The position numbers and the translations under genes were made by a program. Positions 51,921 to 62,042 of a stretch of DNA of 64,000 nt are shown piece after piece (position 1 is the first letter of the stretch; every line of letters starts with the position of its first letter). Location of the stretch: assembly GCA_000814665.1 (NCBI GenBank), contig JWIH01000020.1, positions 310,001-374,000 on the forward strand, given 5' to 3'. This DNA comes from Pseudoalteromonas flavipulchra NCIMB 2033 = ATCC BAA-314 (GTDB taxonomy: Bacteria > Pseudomonadota > Gammaproteobacteria > Enterobacterales > Alteromonadaceae). Below the pieces are notes generated by a model that saw only the letters and a program-made list of their open reading frames with translations, ran no database searches and had not been told where the DNA came from.

Positions 51921-53915
51921 CTAGCTCTTATCAATTTTAAATATATCCATTGTGCGTTGTAGCGTATCGCTATTTAGTTTCATATCTTTAAACAATTCAT
52001 TTAACGCTTTCGATGTATCTAATTCATGGTTTGCGGCTTCAAGCACTGCGGAGGTGTTTTGTGATATATCGGCGGCGACTTCTGATTGTTCGCAGGCTGC
52101 GGTGGCAACTGAGGTCGTTAGCTTTTCAACATGAGAACTGTGTTCGTTTACTCTGAGCGATACTTTTCGCGTTTCTTCTACTTCGTTCATGGTATTTTGT
52201 GTGAGCAGTGTGTTTTCTCTGATTGATTTAACAACGCTTTGGCTTATTTCTGACAAGCTAAGTAACAGTGTGGAAATTTGCTCTGAAGATTGTTTACTGT
52301 TGTTTGCAAGTCCACGCACTTCATCGGCTACAACTGCAAAGCCACGACCGTGCTCGCCTGCGCGGGCTGCTTCTATTGCGGCATTGAGTGCAAGCAAGTT
52401 AGTTTGCTCGGCAACACTGCGAATTGAGTCCAAGATAGTATTTATCTCAGAAACTTGCTTTTCCATACTCGCGGCCATCTCGTCGACGGTGTTCATACTC
52501 ATCGAAAGGGTTTTCATGGTGTCTAAGTTCTTTTGGTTGTCTGCAAGTAATTGCTGTGATTCGATGTTAAGTTGGTCGCTGGCATCTAGTGTATCTTGCG
52601 CGAGTTTTGCGATTTCTTGGCTGGTTGCGGCCATTTCCTCTATTGCAACCGCAATGGAAGATGCCATGCCTTGGGTTTTTTGTGCATCCTCATTGACATT
52701 AGAGGCTGCTAAATGCATTTTTTCGCCAAGCCTTGTACCTACCTGTACCGACTTGGCTAAGCCAACCATTAAATCTTTAAACGCATAAATCGTATTGTAA
52801 ATTGACTCGGAGATTTGCCCAAGTTCGTCGCGAGTGTTTAAGCGCATATCTAAAGTTAAGTCGCCCTCTTCAGCTACGCGTTTTAATATGCTTGTTAATT
52901 GTGAAAGCTCTGAGCGTAATGAGCGAATGAGGTGAAAGTTGACGAGCGCGATAAAGCTGAGAATGATGACAAAAAGCACAAACATTAAGATACTTTCAAA
53001 TGCGATATCTGATTTGTGCTTTTGGCTATCTTTAATTGTCATTTCCCATACGGAATCGAGTTTGGTCTTGAACTTACCGATTAAACTTGTCGCAGCAGAA
53101 AACCACTCGGCACTTGAAGGTAAGCGACTAAAGTCAACTTGCCCTTGGCTTTCAAGAGTATCAAGAATTTGATTGAACGCTTTTGCCTCGCTTGAAGATA
53201 AAATAGTTTGTACGTTGCTTTGGCCTGTACCTTCGAGTGCGGTTTCTAATTGATGTAATGACATCTCTAGCTGTTGGCGATAGTACTTGATATCGTCTTT
53301 GAGGGTGTCTGACATTGCTTTTTTCGCAAGCACACCATTCACTTTGCCACGGATCTGTCCAAGGCGCTCTTTACTTTGGGCAATAAGGAAAGCAATAGAA
53401 AGTTCAGAGGATAAGGTTCTATCTGATACGTAGGCTTGAATTTTTGCTGCCGTGTTTAATGAAACTTGATTAAGTTTGCTGTAGTAAGCAAAGGCATTAC
53501 TGCTATTCTTCCTGTCAACCTCACCTCTTACGCGGTTCTTATTGGCTTCTACTTCAAAAATATAAGGTAACCATTTTTGCACATTTTTATCTTTAAGAAA
53601 CAGTGAAGAGTGAATACTCTTAAGCGTTGATATTGTTTGGTCGGCAATTTCACGTTGCGCGTCGACCTTTCGTTTGTTATCACTACTTGGATTACCAAGG
53701 AACCCTGCCGTTAAGCCGCGCTCTACCGCATGGTGATGCGCTACTTTCTCAATGGCATCGAGCAAAACGACATAGTTGATATTTTGATCGGCCGCATTGT
53801 ACTGTCTCCAGTTATTCAAAACGTTTTTGCCAACTAAAAATAGTAAAAATGCAAGCAGTGAGAAAGAACTTATCATCGTGAGCTGCATAATCGAAAATCT
53901 TTTCAAAATACCCAT
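51921..53915 (-). CDS. Methyl-accepting chemotaxis protein with NIT sensor domain
   Basis: The 664-aa protein has an N-terminal transmembrane helix (about residues 12-32) and a periplasmic NIT domain (about 45-300; [33 protein letters not shown]). A second membrane helix (about 310-335) is followed by a HAMP domain. The cytoplasmic signalling domain contains the highly conserved hairpin tip [29 protein letters not shown] domains are associated with nitrate/nitrite sensing, which is the best ligand guess. The tail lacks a CheR-binding pentapeptide. It precedes a GNAT gene by 6 bp. Confidence 0.93.
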   Translation of the reverse strand: MGILKRFSIMQLTMISSFSLLAFLLFLVGKNVLNNWRQYNAADQNINYVVLLDAIEKVAHHHAVERGLTAGFLGNPSSDNKRKVDAQREIADQTISTLKSIHSSLFLKDKNVQKWLPYIFEVEANKNRVRGEVDRKNSSNAFAYYSKLNQVSLNTAAKIQAYVSDRTLSSELSIAFLIAQSKERLGQIRGKVNGVLAKKAMSDTLKDDIKYYRQQLEMSLHQLETALEGTGQSNVQTILSSSEAKAFNQILDTLESQGQVDFSRLPSSAEWFSAATSLIGKFKTKLDSVWEMTIKDSQKHKSDIAFESILMFVLFVIILSFIALVNFHLIRSLRSELSQLTSILKRVAEEGDLTLDMRLNTRDELGQISESIYNTIYAFKDLMVGLAKSVQVGTRLGEKMHLAASNVNEDAQKTQGMASSIAVAIEEMAATSQEIAKLAQDTLDASDQLNIESQQLLADNQKNLDTMKTLSMSMNTVDEMAASMEKQVSEINTILDSIRSVAEQTNLLALNAAIEAARAGEHGRGFAVVADEVRGLANNSKQSSEQISTLLLSLSEISQSVVKSIRENTLLTQNTMNEVEETRKVSLRVNEHSSHVEKLTTSVATAACEQSEVAADISQNTSAVLEAANHELDTSKALNELFKDMKLNSDTLQRTMDIFKIDKS

Positions 53916-54148
53916 TCGTCTCTCCGTAGCGCGAGCGTAGATTATTGTTTAATCAAGGTAACTATAGTCCAACAAAATTAAGGTGAGATATTTTGTAACA
54001 AACATCGTGATAGATTTAGCGTTTTGAGGCAGTAAGGATATGATAAATGTTACTTGAAGTAATTTTTCTGAAAACAAATGGTAATGCAGTGTTGCTACCT
54101 TCTTGTTGCTAATAATGGTATTGGCGTCAAAATTAAATAGAGGAATGT

Positions 54149-54493
54149 ATGAAAGGATTTATCAAACTAATGTTAGTGAGCCTTGCGCTTATCTCATTAA
54201 AGTCATATGCGGTCATATTTACGTGTAAAGGCATCGTGTACGACCTTTACTCAAAAGGTGACAACCGTTATGAAGTAAGGTTTGAGCGTGAGTCTGGTTT
54301 CGACCTTGAGCCTGTTGTGATCTATCCAGAACAGCACTATCTGTTAGGGCCTGTACTGGATGCTATCCGTGAAGGTGAAAAGTATCGTACTGTGTATAGC
54401 CTTGTTATTGAAAACAGAGATGGCGGGAACATTAAATGCCACGATGGTGAGAGTGAAAACGCCTTAATCGGTCTTACAAAAGTCATCGATTAA
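54149..54493 (+). CDS. Small secreted protein, unknown
   Basis: The 114-aa protein has a signal peptide (MKGFIKLMLVSLALISLKSYA). The mature part begins VIFTCKGIVYDLY and contains two cysteines (TCKG, NIKCHDGE), probably a disulfide in the periplasm. Charged, beta-rich sequence follows. The ATG has GAGGAATGT upstream. A strong bidirectional hairpin at 54501 ends it. I do not recognise the family. Confidence 0.75.
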   Translation: MKGFIKLMLVSLALISLKSYAVIFTCKGIVYDLYSKGDNRYEVRFERESGFDLEPVVIYPEQHYLLGPVLDAIREGEKYRTVYSLVIENRDGGNIKCHDGESENALIGLTKVID

Positions 54494-54500
54494 AAAGGCA

Positions 54501-54521
54501 AAAGGCGCCAACGGCGCCTTT
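54501..54521. terminator. Bidirectional terminator
   Basis: AAAGGCGCC (54501-54509) and GGCGCCTTT (54513-54521) form a perfect 9-bp stem around AAC between the convergent small secreted protein and asd genes, with A and T tails on both strands. Confidence 0.92.
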
Positions 54522-54526
54522 AGAAA

Positions 54527-55642
54527 TTAACCTGTAATGATCCTTAACATTCTACGAAGTGGCTCTGCCGCCCCCCATAAAAGTTGATCACCAACAGTAA
54601 ATGCACTGATATATTTTTCACCCATTGTGAGCTTTCTTATCCTACCTACAGGAATACTCAGTGTGCCAGTGACATTTACAGGAGTTAGCTCTTTTGCCGT
54701 AATATCACGCTCATTTGGAATAACGCGAACCCATTCATTATGTGCCGCTAGAATTTCCTCTATTTCTTCGACGCTTCGATTTTCACGTAACTTGATGGTG
54801 AGCGCTTGTGAATGACAGCGCATCGCGCCAATTCGTACGCACAATCCGTCGATAGGAATAGGCTGCTTTGACGAGCCAAGGATTTTGTTTGCTTCTACTT
54901 GTGCTTTCCATTCTTCTTTACTTTGACCAGACGGCATTGGAACGTCAATCCATGGAATTAAGCTGCCGGCTAACGGCACACCAAATTGATCTTGTGGTAA
55001 AGATTCATCTTTGATTTTTTCTGCCACTAGCTTATCGATTTCTAAGATGGCTGAACTTGGGTCGTCAAGTTGTGCTTTAACCGAGCTGTGGATCTCACCC
55101 ATTTGATTGATGAGTTCACGCATATTTCTTGCGCCTGCACCTGATGCCGCTTGATAGGTCATCGGGCTCACCCACTCTATTAAGTCTTGCTCGAATAAAC
55201 CACCAAGCGCAAGTAGCATAAGAGAAACCGTGCAATTACCACCGACAAAGGTTTTTACACCTTGTTCAAGACCTTGTTGAATGACATCTTTGTTGACAGG
55301 GTCAAGCACAATAATACTGTCTTTTTCCATTCTCAGTGCTGAGGCTGCATCTATCCAATAGCCTTCCCAGCCCTGTTCACGCAATGAAGGATATACAGAT
55401 TTGGTATAATCTCCGCCTTGGCAGGAGATGATAATATCCATTTCGCTAAGCGATTGAATATCGCTTGCGTCTTGAAGCGGCTTTGGCTCACCACCGCCTT
55501 CAACAACGGGGCCGAGTTGACCTGCTTGTGAGGTAGTAAAGAAGTGTGGATCAATGACATCAAAGTCATTTTCTTGCTGCATACGCTCCATTAGCACGGA
55601 GCCAACCATTCCACGCCAGCCGACGAGTCCTACTTTTTTCAT
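54527..55642 (-). CDS. asd: Aspartate-semialdehyde dehydrogenase
   Basis: The 371-aa enzyme of the Gram-negative Asd type has [18 protein letters not shown] (NADP-binding), the active-site cysteine in [30 protein letters not shown] and [13 protein letters not shown]. It converts aspartyl phosphate to the semialdehyde, feeding lysine/diaminopimelate, threonine and methionine synthesis, and is essential for peptidoglycan. It stands alone. A candidate sRNA and terminator lie 110 bp upstream. The paired terminator 54501-54521 follows. Confidence 0.97.
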   Translation of the reverse strand: MKKVGLVGWRGMVGSVLMERMQQENDFDVIDPHFFTTSQAGQLGPVVEGGGEPKPLQDASDIQSLSEMDIIISCQGGDYTKSVYPSLREQGWEGYWIDAASALRMEKDSIIVLDPVNKDVIQQGLEQGVKTFVGGNCTVSLMLLALGGLFEQDLIEWVSPMTYQAASGAGARNMRELINQMGEIHSSVKAQLDDPSSAILEIDKLVAEKIKDESLPQDQFGVPLAGSLIPWIDVPMPSGQSKEEWKAQVEANKILGSSKQPIPIDGLCVRIGAMRCHSQALTIKLRENRSVEEIEEILAAHNEWVRVIPNERDITAKELTPVNVTGTLSIPVGRIRKLTMGEKYISAFTVGDQLLWGAAEPLRRMLRIITG

Positions 55643-55751
55643 GTTATGTGCCTTAATTCTTGATTATACGGATCATTGCGTGAGTCGTATGTCTAGATGG
55701 CTACCATAGCAAAAGAATACGCGGTGGACTAGCTAGAAATTAGGAATTTAA

Positions 55752-55867
55752 TAAATAAAAAACCCCGCATGGCGGGGTTTGGATACAACATGTAAAGGTT
55801 GTCCTAATTAAACGCATTTGCGTCAACAAGAACTCGGTACGAAACGAGCTATGGTTTTGTTTTTAAA
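55752..55867 (-). ncRNA. Candidate small RNA upstream of asd
   Basis: On the minus strand a sigma-70-like promoter, TTGTCA (55901-55896) with 17 bp to TATTTA (55878-55873), is followed by about 115 bases with no ORF. The RNA could fold into hairpins CTCG…CGAG, ACGCA-AA-TGCGT and a final Rho-independent terminator. The terminator is AAACCCCGC with GCGGGGTTT around CAT, then TTTTT. The unit is self-contained and ends 110 bp before asd. It might instead be an asd attenuator. It is inferred from these features only. Confidence 0.5.
55760..55780 (-). terminator. Terminator of the candidate sRNA
   Basis: On the minus strand AAACCCCGC-CAT-GCGGGGTTT is a perfect 9-bp stem with a T run downstream. 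No protein gene ends near it; the nearest upstream gene, at 56087, has its own terminator (56044-56067). Confidence 0.9.
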
Positions 55868-56043
55868 GCTCTTAAATAATGTTACTGGTTAAATATGACA
55901 AGTATATTAACAACCTAGTAACCTACTGAAGTATTTGGATATATTTTTATATATAGACCAACTATACACAAAGTTACAGAACTTAGTCTATGAAATAATG
56001 AATTAGTAGGAAAAAATATCTCGAAGATTGATAAAGATCAAAA

Positions 56044-56067
56044 AAGCCAAGGCTGACCTTGGCTTTG
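56044..56067 (-). terminator. Terminator of the TonB-dependent receptor gene
   Basis: On the minus strand AAAGCCAAGG-TCAG-CCTTGGCTTT is a 10-bp stem followed by TTTTT, 20 bp after the receptor stop. Confidence 0.92.
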
Positions 56068-56086
56068 GTTAAAGCTTAGTTGTTCT

Positions 56087-58771
56087 TTAGAACTCGTAGC
56101 TGTAGCTCAGGCTAACAGAGGTACCGACATCTTTTTGTCGCACCACTACGTCAGATTGAGTTACTTCTTGATCTTCATTTAGCAAGTTCTTGACTTTAAA
56201 TTTAACTTTAGAGTTAAAGTCAGGATACCAAGTATATACTAGGTCAAGTGAGTGGAATGGTTGCTCATAAGCATCATCTCTACCGCCGATCCCTGAAGCC
56301 AAAATACGCTCACCAAAGACGTTATACACTAATGAACCACTGTGTTGACCATCAGCTGAGTCATAGTTTAATTGCATATTAACTACATACTCTGAGTGAC
56401 CCGTCATACGCTTCGTTGGGTTGGTTAAGTTACCAGCACGAGCAGGATCTATCGATACTTCAGAATCACTCAGGGTGATGTTACCTGACGTAAAGAAGCC
56501 ACTCGCAAGGCCCGATAAGTCGTATAACCATTCGGCTTCGATACCGTATACTTCACCTTCCTCACCGTTTACGAAGGTTGCTGTATAGTCTTCATCACCA
56601 ACGCGCAAGATAGTTTCTATTGGCGCCGTAATATCTTTATAGAATGCCGCAACTGAGAAGTTATCGCCATTATCCATATAGTATTCAAAGCGCGCGTCAT
56701 AGTTTTTCAGGTCGCTACTCTTAAGGCCAGCTACACCGAAGGTGCGAATATCGGTTAATGGATCATAGTAGGCAACCGGTACTAACTCACGTAAGTCTGG
56801 ACGTACAGTGGTTTCACCATAACCAAAACGTACTTGATAGTTACCGTCTGAAAGATACGTTAGCGATAGTGCGTTAAAGAAGTTATCTTCGTTAACGGTA
56901 CCAGATAAAATGCGCTCTTCGTCGTAAATCGTTTCCATTGTTACGCGGTCGAAGATCAGACTCGATGTCGCAAGTGACACCTGTTTAAAGTCTTCGTAAC
57001 GAATACCACCACTAATACGCCAGGTATTATCAAAGAAGATATCAAACTCACCATAGCCCGCATCAATCTTTTGAGCCGCGATATAATCGTCGGCCGCTGG
57101 TGCCTGAGGTTCGTTGAAGGTCAACAAGAAAGTGTTGTTGTTCAAAAACTCATCGTCAAGATAACCCGATAATCCATAGATCTCTGATTCATCAAAGTTT
57201 ACTGGGATGGATATGCCACTTTTGTTATTTACAACGAAGTTACTGGTATTGTAAACACGCGCTCTATCCATAAAGTCGTAACCACCTTTAAGGGTAATTT
57301 CTATGCCCTCGAAGGTTAACGGTAAGGTGACATTGCCGCTGTAAGACTTTACGTTGTCTTCCATGTCTGTAAAGGCGTACGTTATACGGTTATCATCACC
57401 GGTAACGATAGAGTTTTTATAAGAACCGTCTTCGTCATAGTTATCAATAAACTTAAAGTCGATTTCTGTTGGAATATCGGTTTGCGCTTTTGACTCTGTA
57501 TACTGCCAGTCAAAGCCTATCCCCCAGTAATCGAGGAACGTGTGTTGACCAATCACTTGGTCGATATCCAATGTGCGTTCTTCGTAATCAAACTGATGTG
57601 AACGCTGTGCCGCACCTGTTCCCGCTATAGTTCTAACGGTACTACCGTTAGGGCTTTGTAACACGGAAAACTCTGATTCGGTTTCGTTATCTTCGAGATA
57701 AATCTTAGAATAAGTAATGCTATGCTGATCTAAGCGGTAACCGATATTGAATACACCATTTAGGCGTTCAGTCTCAGTCGTTACTTTAGATTCTTTAAGT
57801 GTCACATAACAGGAATTGGCTGTGTCTTCTGCGGTTTCTAGTTTTGAAGTACAGTTTTCAGCTAATGTGTCGTCAATAACGCCTGTTGTGCGGTCGCTGT
57901 AATTCCAATCGTTGTCATAGGAACCCGCAAGCATAAAGCCTATCGTGCCGCCTAACCAATCTTCTTGGAAACTATTGCCAATGTTGGCTTTTACATCAAA
58001 GTTTGGATCTAGGGACTCTTCTTTGACTTGAATATCGCGAGGAAGTGATGACACAAAACCTTTGATCACGTCAATTGCTTGATCCGCACGTGTTAGCCCG
58101 TCTTTATCTTTGAAACCGTTTTTGTCTACAACTTCACCGATGTCAAAGTTACCACGATATCTTACAACTGCATCTTGTAGTACTTGAGGTATACCTTCCG
58201 CGGTTCCGCTGTAGGTAAAGCCTTTATCAGAATTAAAGTTTTGGCCAATACCTACCACAATACCCGCGGTGAACTCCGATGGTACAGACTTAGTACGGAT
58301 ATCGATGTTACCACCACCGAATGCAGCAGGCATTGACGGAGAATAAGCTTTTTGTACCGCTAGACTTTCAATAATGCTCGCTGGAAAAATATCGAGTGGA
58401 ATAACGTTTCGGGTTAAGTCCGGGCTCGGTACTGCGGCACCATTCAGGCGAGCACTTGAGTAACGCTCACCTAGACCACGAACATAGATAAACTTGCCGT
58501 CAACTAACGTAAGACCGGTAACACGACGTAGCGCGGATGCTGCATCACTATCACCTGTTCTAGATAGCTGCTCTGCGCCTAAGATATCCGCAACGAAGGC
58601 TTGGTTTTTACGTTCTTCAATTACCGCCGCAGCACTACCTTGCAAACGAGTACCTACCGCAACAACTTCTTCGATTGCCTGTTCTTCTGCAACGCTTGGT
58701 AGAGAAGTTGCGACTGTGAGTGCCGTACTGATGGCTAAAGCAACTTTTTTAAATTTCATTTGAGTATCCAT
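56087..58771 (-). CDS. TonB-dependent outer-membrane receptor
   Basis: The 894-aa protein has a signal peptide and an N-terminal extension. The plug domain contains EEVVAVGTRLQGSAAA (TonB-box-like), RVTGLTLVDGKFIYVRGLGERYSS and AAFGGGNIDIRTKS. The rest is a 22-strand beta barrel ending in an aromatic residue (SLSYSYEF). The start at ATG 58771 has AGGA 6 bases upstream; the longer frame begins with TTG inside that Shine-Dalgarno. The substrate is unknown. It sits directly below a lipoprotein gene, with TonB2-type energy genes further upstream on the same strand. Confidence 0.93.
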   Translation of the reverse strand: MDTQMKFKKVALAISTALTVATSLPSVAEEQAIEEVVAVGTRLQGSAAAVIEERKNQAFVADILGAEQLSRTGDSDAASALRRVTGLTLVDGKFIYVRGLGERYSSARLNGAAVPSPDLTRNVIPLDIFPASIIESLAVQKAYSPSMPAAFGGGNIDIRTKSVPSEFTAGIVVGIGQNFNSDKGFTYSGTAEGIPQVLQDAVVRYRGNFDIGEVVDKNGFKDKDGLTRADQAIDVIKGFVSSLPRDIQVKEESLDPNFDVKANIGNSFQEDWLGGTIGFMLAGSYDNDWNYSDRTTGVIDDTLAENCTSKLETAEDTANSCYVTLKESKVTTETERLNGVFNIGYRLDQHSITYSKIYLEDNETESEFSVLQSPNGSTVRTIAGTGAAQRSHQFDYEERTLDIDQVIGQHTFLDYWGIGFDWQYTESKAQTDIPTEIDFKFIDNYDEDGSYKNSIVTGDDNRITYAFTDMEDNVKSYSGNVTLPLTFEGIEITLKGGYDFMDRARVYNTSNFVVNNKSGISIPVNFDESEIYGLSGYLDDEFLNNNTFLLTFNEPQAPAADDYIAAQKIDAGYGEFDIFFDNTWRISGGIRYEDFKQVSLATSSLIFDRVTMETIYDEERILSGTVNEDNFFNALSLTYLSDGNYQVRFGYGETTVRPDLRELVPVAYYDPLTDIRTFGVAGLKSSDLKNYDARFEYYMDNGDNFSVAAFYKDITAPIETILRVGDEDYTATFVNGEEGEVYGIEAEWLYDLSGLASGFFTSGNITLSDSEVSIDPARAGNLTNPTKRMTGHSEYVVNMQLNYDSADGQHSGSLVYNVFGERILASGIGGRDDAYEQPFHSLDLVYTWYPDFNSKVKFKVKNLLNEDQEVTQSDVVVRQKDVGTSVSLSYSYEF

Positions 58772-58797
58772 ATGCAATCCTGCCAAAAATCATAAAA

Positions 58798-58818
58798 AAG
58801 GCGCAATGACTGCGCCTT
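58798..58818 (-). terminator. Terminator of the beta-helix lipoprotein gene
   Basis: On the minus strand AAGGCGCA-GTCAT-TGCGCCTT is an 8-bp stem followed by a six-T run, 30 bp after the stop. Confidence 0.9.
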
Positions 58819-58848
58819 AATTGTAATAACTAAGGTCATTACGGATAA

Positions 58849-60519
58849 TTAGTCAGCGTTTGAAACCTCAATTGCTTTCTTAACCCACTGATACCATTCA
58901 GAAGATGTATCTTTATCAGATACCGCACCAATGTAATCAACAGTCGTGAAGAAGTTATCATTTAGGCTGCTTAGGTCGTTTGCTTCTACAGTGATAGCGG
59001 TAGAGCTTGAATTTGTTGAGAAGCCGTCTGCTGCAAGTACGTCAGCTGCACCGTTTAGAATTTGGTTAGAACCTGCGTTAACAAACCAATCTTCTTTACC
59101 TTCACCTGCAGGTAATGGCTCAGAACCATTTTTAAAGTTCGCTGCACAAGCAAGTACAGAGCTTACATAATTAAGCGTATCAGCTTCAGCGTTTGCAGCT
59201 GCATCTGGGTCTTTGAATTCTAGACATTCAGTGCCATTTGAAGCTTCAGCTTTTACGATTAGCGTGTTGTAGTACATACCACGGATAGCATCATCAAACT
59301 TCATGCCTTGTGATGCACCATTGTCGCGAATAGAGTTACCATCAGTTGTTAATACAGTTACGTTAGCAAAGTTAAGCGTAGATGCCGGTGCTTGACTATA
59401 ATCAGGACCTGCTGCTTTTTCACCATCGGTTTCAAAACCGTTATTACCCATGAAGCCTTCTGTACCTGCAGGGATTAGTACCGCGTCGCCTTTATCATCA
59501 GCATAAGTAACGTCACGTTTAGTTTTAATCGTACCGTGCTTAACAACAATAAACTGACCTTTACCTTGCCAGCCCGCATCAACGTCGATACCATCATCTT
59601 GAGTATCTGTTACTACGATATTTTTGATGTTTGCAGCACCACCGAAGAATTCGATACCATCGTCAAAACCTTGGTGAATGTGAAGGAATTCGAAGCTTGA
59701 ACCAGAACCCACAGCATTCAGTGTTAGTGAGTTTAAGTCGTCCCCAGGGCCGCCATCACGAGGACCAGAACCTGCATACCAAATGTGTGCATATTTGATT
59801 TGACCGCTGCTATCTGCGTTGTTTTTACCGCCATAGTAGCTTGTTACACCTTCAGAATCAGCATTACAAAGGTCGCCATCACGCTCTGCATCAGTACATT
59901 CGTTTGTGATACCAAAACCGTTAACCATGATACCACCCCAGTCAGCAAACTGTGGACCGATACCTGCTAGGTTAAATGCGTCAAATTCCGCTGCTGAAGT
60001 GAAACGAATTGGCTCAGCTGCAGTACCAACTGCGTTGATTTTCGCACCACGCGCGATACGAACCACTGACTCACCAGAAGTGAATGCCATTACTGCACCT
60101 GGCTCTACAGTTAGTGTTGGGCCGTTCGCTTCGATTGTACAACCTGTTGACGTGTTACAATCTTTACCGATTAAAAGTGCACCTTTGAATACGTGAGCGC
60201 CACCATTCTCAAGCTTTTTGAATGTCACATCAGCTTGTACTTCTAGTGATTTAGAAGCAAAGTCAGTGCCGTATACACAGTGTGGTGCTTGGAACGTACC
60301 TTGAACTTCAGTGCTTCCTACAGCGCGAGTTGTACAAGGGTTAGTTGTGCCAGTATCGCCACCTGTATCACCGCCTGAATCGCCATTGTTTGTTGTATTG
60401 TTTGAATTGTTAGTGCTGTTATCGTTTACAGTAGGTGTAACTTCGATGTCACCACCACAACCAGTAAGTGCCATAGCAGCGACGATTGCAGAGACTCTGA
60501 AGAGGTTTTTTAGTTCCAT
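58849..60519 (-). CDS. Large lipoprotein, probably parallel beta-helix
   Basis: The 556-aa protein has a lipoprotein signal (MELKNLFRVSAIVAAMALTGCGG, Cys near residue 21). A low-complexity Asn/Thr/Gly/Asp linker (about residues 30-60) follows. The remainder is beta-rich and repetitive, with segments such as ADWGGIMVNGFG, SLTLNAVGSGSS, FEFLHIHQGFDDGIEFFGG and NIKNIVVTDTQDDGIDVDAGWQ, suggesting a right-handed helix. Such lipoproteins often sit next to a TonB-dependent receptor in Alteromonadales and Caulobacter, as surface ligand-capture partners. The start at ATG 60519 has GGAG 6 bases upstream. No enzyme motif is seen. Confidence 0.8.
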   Translation of the reverse strand: MELKNLFRVSAIVAAMALTGCGGDIEVTPTVNDNSTNNSNNTTNNGDSGGDTGGDTGTTNPCTTRAVGSTEVQGTFQAPHCVYGTDFASKSLEVQADVTFKKLENGGAHVFKGALLIGKDCNTSTGCTIEANGPTLTVEPGAVMAFTSGESVVRIARGAKINAVGTAAEPIRFTSAAEFDAFNLAGIGPQFADWGGIMVNGFGITNECTDAERDGDLCNADSEGVTSYYGGKNNADSSGQIKYAHIWYAGSGPRDGGPGDDLNSLTLNAVGSGSSFEFLHIHQGFDDGIEFFGGAANIKNIVVTDTQDDGIDVDAGWQGKGQFIVVKHGTIKTKRDVTYADDKGDAVLIPAGTEGFMGNNGFETDGEKAAGPDYSQAPASTLNFANVTVLTTDGNSIRDNGASQGMKFDDAIRGMYYNTLIVKAEASNGTECLEFKDPDAAANAEADTLNYVSSVLACAANFKNGSEPLPAGEGKEDWFVNAGSNQILNGAADVLAADGFSTNSSSTAITVEANDLSSLNDNFFTTVDYIGAVSDKDTSSEWYQWVKKAIEVSNAD

Positions 60520-60663
60520 TGCTAACTCCAATAGTAGACTTTTAAAAAATTATTTTTTTACTGTGTTTAAATGATGTGACTAAATTAATGGGGTTTTATT
60601 ACACGAAGATTACACAAAATGATTGTAATTAAATCTTCATAATAAAAATTGGAACTTTTAAAA

Positions 60664-60686
60664 ATAAAAAAACCGCCCGAAGGCGG
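60664..60686 (-). terminator. Terminator of the TonB2 operon
   Basis: On the minus strand CCGCC-TTCG-GGCGG is followed by TTTTTTT, 25 bp after the TPR gene stop. Confidence 0.9.
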
Positions 60687-60710
60687 CTTTGGTGTTGCGA
60701 TTATAAAATA

Positions 60711-62021
60711 TTATAATAAAGCTTGTTTTAATGTTTCAGCATGAACTTTTTCTCGCTTCACATATTTAATCCATTGTTTAGCGAGGTTTGCTGATTTTTT
60801 GTGCTTTTCAGCTTGTTCGAATGCCAATATAGAAGCATCAAAGTTTTGCAGGTTAAACTGTGCCATTCCAAGTGCAACATAGGCGTTAGACTCAAACGTT
60901 AAATCGCCTTTATTGAGAGCAAGTCGGGCGTGATCTGCGGCTTCATCATACTTTTCAAGATTTAAGTAGATCTCTGCAAGTCTCTGATCTAAATTACCAT
61001 GTTCAACTTTTTCAGTTGCTGCTAGGAAGAAAGGTAGTGACTTTTTATCTTCTCTTGCTTGAACGAAAGCTTCTGCGATAAAAGTTAAGTTTTTGGCGCT
61101 GTCTTCAACGACACCTGCTTTTATTCCGTTATCGAGTGCTTCCGCTGCTTTAAAAGGCAAGGCGTTCATTAAATAGACTTGAGCAAGTTGCATATAATCA
61201 GATTTTGATTTTATAAAGCCCCTTTGCTTCGCAGTTTCAAATGTTGCAAGCTGTTTTTTCTCGGCACCTATCTCACCGTACATACCACCAAGCTGGATCC
61301 AGTATTGTGGTTTGTCATAAAGGGTAACCATTTTCTCTAAAACATCCGCTACTTTTTTCGGCTGATTTAATGAGTAATATATCGCACGTTGAAGAACTAA
61401 CCAGTTTTCTTTTGGTAGTTCACCGTCGGCTTCAACTAAATCAATCGCAGTATTTATATTGTTTATCGCATCATTATATTTTTTTAGTTGATATTGTGCT
61501 TGCGCCTTTAAAATATAAAAGTTGCTTTTTGGGGCCTGCGTATTAACTTCTTTCCACTGATCAAGGAATGATAATGTACTTTCAAATTCATTGTTTGCCA
61601 TGGCCAATTGAGCCAAGCTAAATGTCGTAGAAAGACGCAGGGACTCAGGAATAGATTCTTCCGCAATAACTGCTTTGAAAGATTCGATTGCCTTGTCGAG
61701 CTTGTTCTCGTTGTAATAAATAAAGCCATAGAAGTTATACATCATTGCCACTTCGTAGCTATTCATACTCGAAACGCGTTCTTTCACCGAATCTAATGCG
61801 GCGAGGCCTTCTGCTACTTGCCCATCGTCTGCAAGTTTTTGCGCGCGGGCCAGTTGACTATACACTTTTTCACGTAGCGCGGGCACACGCTTGGTTTTAG
61901 TTTCTGAGTCAGCATAAGCCGTTGCCAAATTAACATTTGGTATGACCGAAATGAGACTCGGCGCTATTAAACCTGTGCTAAATAACGCACTTATTAACGT
62001 AATTTTTTTAAACATTTTCAT
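60711..62021 (-). CDS. TPR protein of the TonB2 system
   Basis: The 436-aa protein has a signal peptide (MKMFKKITLISALFSTGLIAPSL). The mature region is made of tetratricopeptide repeats, for example AMMYNFYGFIYYNENKLDKAIESFKAV (about residues 90-116) and FESNAYVALGMAQFNLQNFDASILAFEQA near the end. It is the last gene of the TtpC-ExbB2-ExbD2-TonB2-TPR set known from Vibrio TonB2 clusters. There a TPR protein is thought to support energy transfer across the periplasm. It lies 21 bp after tonB2. Confidence 0.9.
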   Translation of the reverse strand: MKMFKKITLISALFSTGLIAPSLISVIPNVNLATAYADSETKTKRVPALREKVYSQLARAQKLADDGQVAEGLAALDSVKERVSSMNSYEVAMMYNFYGFIYYNENKLDKAIESFKAVIAEESIPESLRLSTTFSLAQLAMANNEFESTLSFLDQWKEVNTQAPKSNFYILKAQAQYQLKKYNDAINNINTAIDLVEADGELPKENWLVLQRAIYYSLNQPKKVADVLEKMVTLYDKPQYWIQLGGMYGEIGAEKKQLATFETAKQRGFIKSKSDYMQLAQVYLMNALPFKAAEALDNGIKAGVVEDSAKNLTFIAEAFVQAREDKKSLPFFLAATEKVEHGNLDQRLAEIYLNLEKYDEAADHARLALNKGDLTFESNAYVALGMAQFNLQNFDASILAFEQAEKHKKSANLAKQWIKYVKREKVHAETLKQALL

Positions 62022-62042
62022 AATCGCAATCCTTAATGACGG

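Noticed and set aside
52189..52788. 199-codon open frame on the plus strand
   Set aside because: It lies entirely opposite the chemoreceptor signalling domain; its Ser/Ala-rich translation is typical of a shadow frame.
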